DNA of 15,774 bases from JAAXTT01 sp964530215 (GCA_964530215.1 CAZHAJ010000030.1:1-15774); one strand, 5' to 3'. Numbered from the stretch's first letter, positions 1-6,759 are shown. Made by a program: numbers and translations. The notes: generated by a model not told the origin, from the sequence alone.

Positions 1-686
1 ACCAACAGGGCTCCGTTTTCAATACTGGTAAGTCCGCTTAAATCCATATAAGTGGGGGGTACGGCAGCCATCATTTCGGTCCAGCCCACCTTGCTTATCA
101 ATATAAAGGCACCTGCTACAAAGGCCAGCATAGCAGGATAAAGCTGTACCACGTCAGTGGCTGCACATGAGAACAGTCCACCTGCCAGGGTATAAGCAAA
201 AACTGTTACCACCATGATTATCATACCGGTGAGGAGCGGGATATTGAAAACTGTTGACATGATGTATCCGCAACCTGCAATATTACCGGCAACCAATATA
301 ATAAAGCTGGTGGCCATCAATAGGGTAACAAATACTTCCACAGTATTTCCATATCTTCTAAAATAATAGTCCGGCAAAGTGATAAGATTCATTCTATGCA
401 AGGGCTTTGCATAAAATAGTGCTGTTATCACCATACATAAGGCTAACCCCATGGGAAACTGAAAACCCATCCAAAAGCCTGCATCATACACGGCGCTGGT
501 GTTACCCAGAGTTGAGTTAGCGTCGGTGGCCTGAGCCATAAACATAGTTCCTACAATAAAGAAGGGAAGGCTTCTTCCGGCAATAATAAATCTTTTACCG
601 CTGCCTTTTACTAAAAAATAAGTACTTAGACCTACACATAAAAAGATAAATACTAAGATCCCTAAACCTATTTGATACTTATCCAA
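1..686 (-). CDS. Sodium:solute symporter (SSS family), C-terminus cut by window edge
   Basis: This is the first 228 codons of an Na+-coupled uptake transporter of the SSS family (LeuT fold, plasma membrane). I start it at a TTG (684-686) because GAGGTG (minus strand of 693-698) lies 6 nt upstream and the frame stays open to the window edge. Visible features are TM1 at residues 5-25, a GRSLPFF segment at about 37-43, a conserved polar stretch with AQATDANST at 51-59, TLPDYYFRRYG at 103-113, and the family signature YTLAGGLFSCAATDVVQ at 165-181. SSS members usually have about 450-550 residues and 11-13 TM segments, so roughly half is missing. The substrate cannot be read from this part; it does not look like a close PutP. 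It has its own promoter and a folded leader, and lies in the same direction as the amidinotransferase upstream, so importing a precursor for that enzyme is possible but inferred. Confidence 0.9.
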   Translation of the reverse strand, partial: MDKYQIGLGILVFIFLCVGLSTYFLVKGSGKRFIIAGRSLPFFIVGTMFMAQATDANSTLGNTSAVYDAGFWMGFQFPMGLALCMVITALFYAKPLHRMNLITLPDYYFRRYGNTVEVFVTLLMATSFIILVAGNIAGCGYIMSTVFNIPLLTGMIIMVVTVFAYTLAGGLFSCAATDVVQLYPAMLAFVAGAFILISKVGWTEMMAAVPPTYMDLSGLTSIENGALL

Positions 687-729
687 TAATAACACCTCGT
701 TTCTATAGTTTTGGTGTTCACCTGCTTGC

Positions 730-795
730 AAGCACCTTTTCTATATATATTTAATTTAACCGGCATTTATTAATGCCTATGTTAAATCGGTGCTT
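730..795 (-). promoter_or_regulatory. Folded 5' leader of the symporter gene
   Basis: Between the proposed promoter and the TTG start, the minus-strand transcript can form an outer 7-bp helix AAGCACC (789-795) with GGTGCTT (730-736). It encloses an ATTTAAC/GTTAAAT helix (781-787 with 754-760), which continues into GGCATT/AATGCC (772-777 with 762-767) closed by a 4-nt loop. Nested stems of this quality suggest a regulatory RNA. I see no hallmark of a named riboswitch class (glycine, c-di-GMP, THF and ykkC were considered). Function is unknown. Confidence 0.45.
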
Positions 796-807
796 CACCA
801 TTTATTC

Positions 808-836
808 TATATATTCGAGCTTGCCGCCATTTTCAA
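808..836 (-). promoter_or_regulatory. Sigma-A-type promoter of the symporter gene
   Basis: On the minus strand a -35 box TTGAAA (831-836) is followed 17 nt later by a -10 box TATATA (808-813). The start would fall near 801, giving a leader of about 115 nt before the TTG start codon. The -35 matches the consensus at 5 of 6 bases and the -10 at 4 of 6. Confidence 0.55.
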
Positions 837-1035
837 CAGCGCATAAGTCTGCAAAAGTCAAAATAAAATTATATAAATAGCTAACTTATTAACTTTAGCA
901 GCTTTTACATATAACATATGATTGCTGATATCTAAGTTTTTATTGCCTCAAATTTCGCCCGCCATGGCGAGTCTTATCCGCTTAGACAACTCTAACTCTG
1001 GCAGAAGGGCCTGGGCAATTTGTCCATTTCCCCAA

Positions 1036-1145
1036 AAGGGGCAGTTGGATACGGTTAATTTTAAGGTAAGTTATTTCTCATTTTACCTAACTCTCATCCC
1101 GGGCTATTAACCCGGCAACGTGCTAACCGCATTCAACTGCCCCTT
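1036..1145. repeat. 22-bp imperfect inverted repeat enclosing two further hairpins
   Basis: The arms 1036-1057 and 1124-1145 are reverse complements at 20 of 22 positions, with outer parts AAGGGGCAGTTG and CAACTGCCCCTT. The 66-nt interior holds two more hairpins: AGGTAA/TTACCT (1064-1069 with 1083-1088) and CCGGG/CCCGG (1099-1103 with 1111-1115). Together they form a three-way-junction shape. It could be a small non-autonomous mobile element (MITE-like, about 110 bp) or a structured RNA. No clear target-site duplication is visible and the strand is undecided. The rest of the 687-1305 spacer holds the symporter promoter and leader, a 10-bp palindrome CGCCATGGCG at 960-969, and the hairpin at 1229-1259. 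Confidence 0.5.
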
Positions 1146-1228
1146 AGGACCCTTAATCAAGCTCAAGTTTTAAAGCTATATAAGCTTCATCTGCAACTAT
1201 GCAGATTTCAAACAAAACTTGGCTTTTT

Positions 1229-1259
1229 GCCGGGAGCGGTACATTATCCCACTCCCGGC
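1229..1259 (-). terminator. GC-rich hairpin after the amidinotransferase gene
   Basis: GCCGGGAG (1229-1236) pairs with CTCCCGGC (1252-1259) in an 8-bp stem with a 15-nt loop, 46 nt past the stop codon. It is not followed by a clean U-run on the minus strand (AAAAAGCC comes next), so it is not a canonical intrinsic terminator. It may block 3' exonuclease decay of the upstream message or end transcription inefficiently. Confidence 0.4.
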
Positions 1260-1305
1260 TAAAAGACTTCCCTGTCCTTTGACAGATAAACTACTTTTTA
1301 CTATC

Positions 1306-2487
1306 TTACCAACCTTGAACTTGCTTGGGGAAGTAGTCGGTAAGAGGCTCTTCACGATAGATATCCAGTGTGGTGCAGTGCAATGCTCCACCAAAAGGAA
1401 TAACTTTCTCGTAAGGAATGGGTACACAGTTTACGCCCAACTTGTCCAGCTGATCCAGGTATGCGGTTTCGTGTCCTTCTACGCACATATACTTGTCGCT
1501 GATATTGAAGGTGTTCATTGAAATCCAAGATTTTCCTTCATACAGACCGGTGAGATATACTTTATTCTTGTGTACAAACTCAGGTCTTGCAGCAGGAATC
1601 AATTCCCAACCGTTGTCTTCAAACAGCTTGAAGAACTCGGGGTCACGAGGCTTCCAGTCAGGGTTGTACAGAGCTAAACCGGTACGGCATACAGTCAGGT
1701 TAACATCGATATGCCATGGATGGAAGTTGTCTGGCTTGTTGGGATCCATGGGGCTGTCGAATTGTACTATGTGTACACGGAAGCCCAAAGCACCCATCAT
1801 GCGCTTAAGCCAGTCGCAACCAGCTTTGTTTGATACGCAGGAGAGCTGGATAAAGAGGTCTTTACCAAAACGGAAGACGTCAGCTGCATCCCAAAGAGCT
1901 TCTTTTTCGGTTAACTGGAATTTACCATCTAATAAGCGCTGATGCTTCTCTTCGTCGGTCCATACATTTTCGAAGTTGTAGTAGTAGTTGTTTTCGTAGG
2001 ACTCATCAGTGAGCATAGGCTTGGGAGCTGCAAAGAGAACAGCTTCTGGATCCTCTTTGTAGTATCTTTCAAAGATGGGACGGAAGTTGAGGTATTCATA
2101 CCAACGTGAACGACGGCAGGTAGTAGCCTCAACAATGTAGTTACCATGAACCATGATTACGTCACGGACGTTATTAACACCGTGGCAGTTAAGCTGGGTC
2201 CACAGAGGAGTGGAAACAGGCTTGTTTTTCATGAAGTCCATGATGTCAATACGCTCAACGATTGCACCATGCTTCTCGATTTGAGCTTGGAAATAGTTCA
2301 TCTGCTCGTTAGCAGCGTCTACCATTTCCTGGGGGAAAGGTCCCCAATTACCCAGGGGATATCCACCCATAGGCAGGTCATACCACCATGCAGGTTCCGG
2401 AGCAGGCACGTTAGTTCCTTCGGGGCGACCGATGATAACGCGCTTCAGTTGGCTCCACTCGTTCCATGACTGAACAATCTTAGCCAT
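1306..2487 (-). CDS. Glycine amidinotransferase-type enzyme (AGAT/StrB family)
   Basis: This 393-residue protein belongs to the amidinotransferase (guanidino-group-modifying) superfamily. Family members move an amidino group from arginine to an amine through a Cys-amidino intermediate. The catalytic elements are in the expected order: WDAADVFRFGKDLFIQ with Asp200/Asp203, PWHIDVNL with His259 and Asp261, KSWISMN at 319-325, and GGALHCTTLDI with nucleophile Cys371. They match Asp254, His303, Asp305 and Cys407 of human AGAT. Length is close to the family (about 350-420). The acceptor need not be glycine: lysine, inosamine-phosphate or another amine is possible. The start is set by GGGAGG (2496-2501) 8 nt upstream. 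It sits 147 bp behind the COG2403-type NTPase, probably in one transcript. Runs of C-ending Asn, Tyr and Phe codons (for example residues 164-172) suggest high expression. Confidence 0.8.
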   Translation of the reverse strand: MAKIVQSWNEWSQLKRVIIGRPEGTNVPAPEPAWWYDLPMGGYPLGNWGPFPQEMVDAANEQMNYFQAQIEKHGAIVERIDIMDFMKNKPVSTPLWTQLNCHGVNNVRDVIMVHGNYIVEATTCRRSRWYEYLNFRPIFERYYKEDPEAVLFAAPKPMLTDESYENNYYYNFENVWTDEEKHQRLLDGKFQLTEKEALWDAADVFRFGKDLFIQLSCVSNKAGCDWLKRMMGALGFRVHIVQFDSPMDPNKPDNFHPWHIDVNLTVCRTGLALYNPDWKPRDPEFFKLFEDNGWELIPAARPEFVHKNKVYLTGLYEGKSWISMNTFNISDKYMCVEGHETAYLDQLDKLGVNCVPIPYEKVIPFGGALHCTTLDIYREEPLTDYFPKQVQGW

Positions 2488-2584
2488 TTAAAAATCCTCC
2501 CTTGTTAATATAAATTAATATGCTGGCCTAATCAGAATAATCTTTTCGACCATAATTGTTTAAGTAAAGTGACTGTCTCGTCTT

Positions 2585-2606
2585 CCCCAGCATATTTATG
2601 CCGGGG
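2585..2606 (-). other. Intercistronic hairpin between the NTPase and amidinotransferase genes
   Basis: Minus-strand CCCCGGCATA pairs with TATGCTGGGG (one G-U pair) around a 2-nt loop, giving a 10-bp stem in the 147-bp gap. There is no U-run after it on either strand, so it is more likely an RNA-stability or processing element than a terminator. It would let the two genes share a transcript yet differ in message level. The role is inferred. Confidence 0.5.
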
Positions 2607-2634
2607 AAAACGAATTAATACCTATATTACTGTT

Positions 2635-3981
2635 TTACTTTATAATGTTTTTAGCCTTCAAGAAGTCGCCGATGATGTCATCAAATGTGGGTGCACCGAT
2701 TTCCTGAGAATCGTAGTATACCCTGGTGTAAGGCTTCTTAAAGTTAATGAGTCTAGCCATATCAATTGGAGTCGCGGATACGATGGAATCGCAATCTACA
2801 CTGTTAATGGTATCTTCTGAATCCTTGAGCTGTGCAGGGTTGTATCCGATAGCGGGCAGCACTGCACCGATTTGAGGATAGAGCTTGAGAATATCGGCAA
2901 TTCTTCCCTTTGCGTTGGGCTTGGGATCTACTATTTCTGCTGCGCCAAAACGCTTAGCAGCCAAGTATCCTACGCCGAATTCCATGTCACCGTGGGTAAG
3001 GGTGGGACCATCTTCAATGACCAGTACTCTCTTGCCTTTGATAATTGAGGGGTCGTCCACTCTAAAGGGAGATGCTGTATCCACAACAACTGCATTGGGG
3101 TTAACCTTTGCAATGTTGTCACGAATAATCTGGATGTTTTCTGCACTGGCTGAGTCAATTTTGTTGATAACAATTACGTCAGCCATTCTGGTGCAGATTT
3201 CTCCGGGGTAATATGCAAGCTCGTGTCCAGGCCTATGGGGGTCAACCACTGTGAACATAAGGTCTGGCTCGAAGAAGGGATAGTCGTTGTTACCGCCGTC
3301 CCAAACTATTACATCACAGCCCTTGGGATCTTCTTCTGCAGCAGCCAGCAGGGCGGGATAGTCAACACCTGCGTAAATAACGTTGCCTTTAACTACGTGG
3401 GGCTCATACTCTTCTGTTTCTTCAACGGTACAATTGTGCTTCTTGAGGTCAGAAAGCTCAGCAAAGCGCTGGACTTTTTGGGCTACCAAATCACCATAAG
3501 CCATGGGGTGACGTACTGCAACAACCTTTAATCCATGACCGTTAAGAATGTCGATAACTCTTCTGGTGGTTTGACCTTTACCGGCACCGGTTCTTGAAGC
3601 GCAGATGGCGATGACGGGCTTCTTGCTCTTGAGGGTATTGTTTCTGGGTCCAATCATCATATAGTTGGCTCCGGCTGCCTGTGCGATGGCACCGAGACCC
3701 ATTACGTGTTGGTAGGAAACGTCACTGTATGCAAAAACTACATCTGTAACATCTAATTCTTTAACCAGCTTGCTCAGATCCTTTTCTGCATAAATGCGGA
3801 TTCCGTTGGGATAGAGCTTGCCTGCTAATTCTGCCGGATACTTTCTGTCATCCATGTCAGGCACTTGCTCTGCAGCGGTAAAACCTACCACTTCAAACTC
3901 ATCGTTGTCCCTGAAATACATATTGAAGTTGTGGAAATCCCTACCACCGGCTCCAATAATCAGGACTCTTTTGTTGGCCAT
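2635..3981 (-). CDS. Cyclic 2,3-diphosphoglycerate synthetase-like P-loop NTPase (COG2403 type)
   Basis: This is a 448-residue cytosolic protein with an N-terminal Rossmann-like fold (VLIIGAGGRDFHNFN, residues 6-20) followed by a P-loop NTPase domain. Visible motifs are SRTGAGKGQTT (Walker A, 129-139), VIVWDGGNND (about 224-233), and VINKID (271-276, an NKxD-like element that explains the 'predicted GTPase' label). Archaeal cyclic 2,3-diphosphoglycerate synthetase has this architecture and about this length, and makes the cyclic phosphate of 2,3-diphosphoglycerate with ATP. In bacteria the substrate is not established as far as I know, so I do not assert that reaction. An AGGAGG site (3990-3995) fixes the start. 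The gene leads the probable operon with the amidinotransferase. Such a pairing with an ATP-independent enzyme is odd and suggests a multi-step pathway. Confidence 0.75.
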   Translation of the reverse strand: MANKRVLIIGAGGRDFHNFNMYFRDNDEFEVVGFTAAEQVPDMDDRKYPAELAGKLYPNGIRIYAEKDLSKLVKELDVTDVVFAYSDVSYQHVMGLGAIAQAAGANYMMIGPRNNTLKSKKPVIAICASRTGAGKGQTTRRVIDILNGHGLKVVAVRHPMAYGDLVAQKVQRFAELSDLKKHNCTVEETEEYEPHVVKGNVIYAGVDYPALLAAAEEDPKGCDVIVWDGGNNDYPFFEPDLMFTVVDPHRPGHELAYYPGEICTRMADVIVINKIDSASAENIQIIRDNIAKVNPNAVVVDTASPFRVDDPSIIKGKRVLVIEDGPTLTHGDMEFGVGYLAAKRFGAAEIVDPKPNAKGRIADILKLYPQIGAVLPAIGYNPAQLKDSEDTINSVDCDSIVSATPIDMARLINFKKPYTRVYYDSQEIGAPTFDDIIGDFLKAKNIIK

Positions 3982-4063
3982 TAAATCTTCCTCCTTTTAT
4001 TCCTGAAATAATCAGGTTTTAAATTTAATTAATAAAAATCAGATTGTTGAAAAGATACACGCC

Positions 4064-4119
4064 CGCACCTTAAACTAGAAAAACTTATCAGCTTCTCTAG
4101 TTCTTTCATTAAATGTGCG
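4064..4119 (-). promoter_or_regulatory. Foldable leader RNA upstream of the NTPase-amidinotransferase unit
   Basis: On the minus strand CGCAC (4115-4119) pairs with GTGCG (4064-4068). It encloses a hairpin AACTAGA/TCTAGTT (4096-4102 with 4073-4079) that extends through nearby A-T pairs. The element lies in the transcribed leader about 85 nt before the ribosome binding site. No known riboswitch core is recognisable; the ykkC guanidine classes were specifically looked for and not seen. It could be a novel leader or a chance fold in AT-rich DNA. Confidence 0.3.
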
Positions 4120-4292
4120 TTTGAAGACAATATTTAATTAAATCACGGGATAGTATGTACTTTCTTTTCAGCAATCATAATCAGCTATAACCTTTCCCAC
4201 CTCTTTAGAAAATATTCCTAAAAAAATGGGAAATTATATATTTATTAATTAAAACTTTTATAAAAATTTTGCTTGTATCCGAACTCAGCATT

Positions 4293-4320
4293 ATTATACT
4301 ACACGAGAACAGTAAAACAA
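4293..4320 (-). promoter_or_regulatory. Proximal sigma-A-like promoter (P2) for the NTPase operon
   Basis: Minus-strand TATAAT (4293-4298) is a perfect -10 box, preceded 16 nt upstream by TTGTTT (4315-4320), a weak -35. Transcription would start near 4286 and give a leader of about 300 nt, which would contain the fold at 4064-4119. Confidence 0.45.
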
Positions 4321-4335
4321 GTCTTTTTTTTAGCC

Positions 4336-4376
4336 GTAACAGTTACATTATACTATAACAAGACCAAAAAAGTCTA
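4336..4376 (-). promoter_or_regulatory. Distal sigma-A-like promoter (P1) with an 11-bp palindrome at the start site
   Basis: Minus-strand TAGACT (4371-4376, 4 of 6 matches) and a perfect TATAAT (4347-4352) are 18 nt apart. Abutting the -10 on its downstream side is GTAACAGTTAC (4336-4346), two 5-bp half-sites around one base. It covers the likely transcription start, the usual place for a repressor. The rest of the 3982-4440 spacer is AT-rich, with repeated TTAATTAA-like runs, and I see no coding region in it. No clear terminator for phoU was found, so read-through from phoU is possible. Confidence 0.45.
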
Positions 4377-4440
4377 TTTTTTTCATTTTTCGCAACATAG
4401 CTCTTAAAATGAAGATTCTTGGTTGTAAAAATTTAGTTTC

Positions 4441-5091
4441 TTAATTTAACTCTTTTCGTTCTCCTGTGGCAATAAAAATCACTTCTTCTCCTATATTGGT
4501 TGCATGATCGGCAATTCTCTCCAGGTAACGTCCAACAAAAAGAGACCTGACCACCGTATTAGGATCACCCTTTATGTTTTCAATAAGCTCTTTGTATGCT
4601 TCTGCAAAGACCTTATCCACCAAATCATCCATTTGACACATGGCCATAGCCTTTTCCACATCACTGTGAACATATGCATCCAAGCTGTCTTTTACCATTT
4701 TCTGTACCCAAACCGACATCTTGGGAATATGTTTAAATGCATCTGCATTAAGGGGAAACGCACTGAGCTCCATAGTGGTTCGGGCAATGTCCACAGTGTA
4801 GTCAGCCATCCGCTCCAGATTCACCAAAATCTTTATGCCGGTTATTATTATCCGCAAATCTTTCGCGATGGGTTGCTGGGTAGCAACCAGCTTTATACAC
4901 TTGTCTTCTATTTCCAAATATAATTGATCGATGGCATCATCCCCCAGTATTACCTGGGATGCAGCAGTGGAATCAAAGCTCATCAATGACTGAACTGAAT
5001 CATGCACCGCCTGCTCAACAAGACTGCCCATTCGCAAAATGTCGTTTTGTATTTCTTTTAACGCCTGCTCATATGCATTTCTTGACCCCAT
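4441..5091 (-). CDS. phoU: Phosphate-specific transport system regulator PhoU
   Basis: This 216-residue cytosolic all-helical protein has two tandem PhoU repeats. The hallmark metal-binding helices are seen twice, as NLERMAD in the first half and RYLERIADHATNIGEEV in the second, with DLRIIITGIKI between the helices of repeat 1. Full length for the family (about 215-225). PhoU links the Pst phosphate transporter to the PhoR kinase and damps Pho signalling when phosphate is plentiful. The start is set by AGGAG (5098-5102), 6 nt upstream of ATG. It follows the kinase gene by 62 bp and is probably co-transcribed. No pst genes lie in the window, so its partner transporter must be elsewhere. Confidence 0.95.
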   Translation of the reverse strand: MGSRNAYEQALKEIQNDILRMGSLVEQAVHDSVQSLMSFDSTAASQVILGDDAIDQLYLEIEDKCIKLVATQQPIAKDLRIIITGIKILVNLERMADYTVDIARTTMELSAFPLNADAFKHIPKMSVWVQKMVKDSLDAYVHSDVEKAMAMCQMDDLVDKVFAEAYKELIENIKGDPNTVVRSLFVGRYLERIADHATNIGEEVIFIATGERKELN

Positions 5092-5153
5092 AGAAATCTC
5101 CTTTATTTATATTCATTCGCAAAATTTTCAAAATATTCACGGTAAAACTAATT

Positions 5154-6572
5154 TTATTTTTTATTTTTATTCCGAGTATTTTTTTCAACAGGTAAAGTGA
5201 AGGAAAAGGTACTGCCCTTGCCCATTTCGCTTTCGGCATAGATTTGTCCACCGTGGGCTCTTACTATATGCTTAACGATAGCCAGTCCCACCCCGATTCC
5301 TCCCAGCTCTCGGGCACGAGCTTTGTCTACTCTGTAAAAACGCTCAAATACACGGGGCAAGCTTTTTGCCGGTATCCCTATCCCAGTGTCCCATACCACC
5401 ACCCGGACATTGGAACCTTCATTTACAGATTGTATATGAATTTTACCTCCTGGACGGGTATATTTCAATGCATTATCAACTAAATTTATCAATACTTGGG
5501 TTATCATATCCGGATCCCCGAATACAGGGGGCAGATCCGGAACAATTTCTATGTCCAATTCAATCTGTTTTTCCTGGGCTTGGTTTAAAAACATGGTGGA
5601 TACAGTTTTTATAATCTCGTTTAACTTGATCTTTTGCCAGCGATGAACTACCCTTCGCCCTTCAATTTTTGATAAATCAAATAACTGGGACACCAAGTCG
5701 GTCAATCTTTCGGTTTCTTTGTGCATAATGTCTAAAAATCGACGGGCAGTATCCGGCTCATCTATAGCCCCCCCCAGCAATGTCTCTAAAAACCCTTTTA
5801 TCGAGGTAAGGGGTGTCCTCAGTTCATGGGAAATATTGGTTACAAATTCAGAGCGCATATCCTCTAAGCACCTGCGCTCGGTAATGTCATGCAGTAATAC
5901 CAATACACCTCCCTTATTAGTCTCATCTGATACCAACGGGGTTGCCTGAAGGCGAAAAAATTTTGGTTCCGGGGCTATTAACTTTATCTCCTTAACCAAA
6001 GGTTCTGTGGATTTTAAGGCTTTTCTGAAAATAGCTTCCACTTCATAATTACGGATAACCCCTAGAATGTTTTGACCGTAACAGTCATTTTGCTTGATAT
6101 TTAGAATCCCTTCAATAACCGGATTTATAAAAAGAACTTCTCCCTTACGATTAACTGCTATCACACCATCAGTCATGCTATTCAATATAGCTTGGTCAAT
6201 ATTCTTGGTGTCTTTTACCTGATACAAGGTCTCTTTCATTTTTTCCGAAATGACATTAAGACTATAAGCCAACCTTCCCAGCTCATCATTGGAATAAATG
6301 TGAATGGCTGTTTCAAGCTTGCCCATTGATATCTGGTGAGCAGCATTGGCTACTTCCCTCAGGGGCTTCATTAGCCTAACATTTAATATATGGAAGAAAA
6401 CTGCTAAAACAACCGCAACAACCACTATCTTAAAGGAGGTATGCAAATTAAATTTTGTATCTAAAAATTGAAGAAAAACAAATATCAATAACAAGAATAA
6501 ATATGCTAGAATCATGTGCAAACTAATTCCATTATTGTTTGCATTTTTTTTAGCATCATCAATTTTAGACAT
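5154..6572 (-). CDS. phoR: PhoR-like membrane sensor histidine kinase
   Basis: This 472-residue kinase has two TM segments (about 17-37 and 47-64), a HAMP linker (68-116), a PAS domain (about 122-232), a HisKA dimerisation domain with phospho-acceptor His249 in FVTNISHELRTPL, and a HATPase domain. The ATPase domain shows the N box NLVDNALKYT (363-372), G1 box DTGIGIP (395-401), F box VFERFYRVDKAR (408-419) and a G2 box GGIGVGLAIVKH, where GxGLGL is more usual. Gene pairing with phoU supports PhoR rather than the related WalK. The two TM segments are separated by only about 9 residues, so there is no extracytoplasmic sensor domain. The signal must come through the membrane, PhoU or the PAS domain. 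No response regulator is adjacent: upstream is the divergent clpB. The start follows AAAGGAGG (6580-6587). Confidence 0.85.
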   Translation of the reverse strand: MSKIDDAKKNANNNGISLHMILAYLFLLLIFVFLQFLDTKFNLHTSFKIVVVAVVLAVFFHILNVRLMKPLREVANAAHQISMGKLETAIHIYSNDELGRLAYSLNVISEKMKETLYQVKDTKNIDQAILNSMTDGVIAVNRKGEVLFINPVIEGILNIKQNDCYGQNILGVIRNYEVEAIFRKALKSTEPLVKEIKLIAPEPKFFRLQATPLVSDETNKGGVLVLLHDITERRCLEDMRSEFVTNISHELRTPLTSIKGFLETLLGGAIDEPDTARRFLDIMHKETERLTDLVSQLFDLSKIEGRRVVHRWQKIKLNEIIKTVSTMFLNQAQEKQIELDIEIVPDLPPVFGDPDMITQVLINLVDNALKYTRPGGKIHIQSVNEGSNVRVVVWDTGIGIPAKSLPRVFERFYRVDKARARELGGIGVGLAIVKHIVRAHGGQIYAESEMGKGSTFSFTLPVEKNTRNKNKK

Positions 6573-6602
6573 CCTTGCCCCTCCTTTACTTTCTTTTATT
6601 GA

Positions 6603-6631
6603 ATAATAATGAATTACCTTCTATTAGTCAA
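6603..6631 (-). promoter_or_regulatory. Sigma-A-type promoter of phoR-phoU
   Basis: On the minus strand TTGACT (6626-6631) and TATTAT (6603-6608) are exactly 17 nt apart, giving a start near 6596, just before the phoR ribosome binding site. It is back-to-back with the clpB promoter. No PhoP-box repeats (TTAACA-like at 11-bp spacing) are obvious, so autoregulation by Pho is not evident. Confidence 0.6.
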
Positions 6632-6670
6632 ACCAAAGTACCAAAAAATTCCTTGGTGACCAAAAAGCCA

Positions 6671-6699
6671 TTGACACTGAAAAATCTTTGTAATATATT
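6671..6699 (+). promoter_or_regulatory. Sigma-A promoter of clpB
   Basis: A perfect -35 TTGACA (6671-6676), 17-nt spacer and -10 TATATT (6694-6699) put the transcription start near 6706. It is followed by the CtsR box and AAGGAGG (6742-6748). Confidence 0.8.
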
Positions 6700-6701
6700 A
6701 A

Positions 6702-6718
6702 AGTCAAAGTTGGTCAAA
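6702..6718 (+). promoter_or_regulatory. CtsR operator in front of clpB
   Basis: AGTCAAA-GTT-GGTCAAA is a tandem heptad repeat with a 3-nt spacer, matching the known CtsR consensus RGTCAAA-NNN-RGTCAAA. It overlaps the predicted start site, so bound CtsR would block clpB transcription until heat or protein stress releases it. ctsR itself is not in the window. Confidence 0.85.
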
Positions 6719-6759
6719 GTTAGCATTTTGCTGATTACAATAAGGAGGAAAATCAAATT

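Noticed and set aside
922..1110. 62-codon plus-strand reading frame in the spacer after the amidinotransferase gene
   Set aside because: No ribosome binding site, overlaps the inverted-repeat structure, and the composition is not protein-like on this strand.
4356..4382. AGAC/GTCT pair followed by seven T on the plus strand, looking like a terminator
   Set aside because: Only a 4-bp stem, and no plus-strand gene reads into it.
3982..4440. ykkC-type guanidine riboswitch expected upstream of a guanidino-metabolism gene
   Set aside because: None of the conserved core segments of guanidine riboswitch classes I-III could be found in this AT-rich leader.
4504..4923. 139-codon plus-strand frame inside phoU
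   Set aside because: It is antisense to the clearly conserved PhoU sequence and has no ribosome site.
5069..5251. 60-codon minus-strand frame across the phoR-phoU junction
   Set aside because: Out-of-frame overlap of both real genes; low-complexity Lys/Ile-rich peptide and no support.
6626..6632. AGTCAAA heptad that resembles half a CtsR site
   Set aside because: No second heptad at the right spacing; it coincides with the -35 box of the phoR promoter on the other strand.
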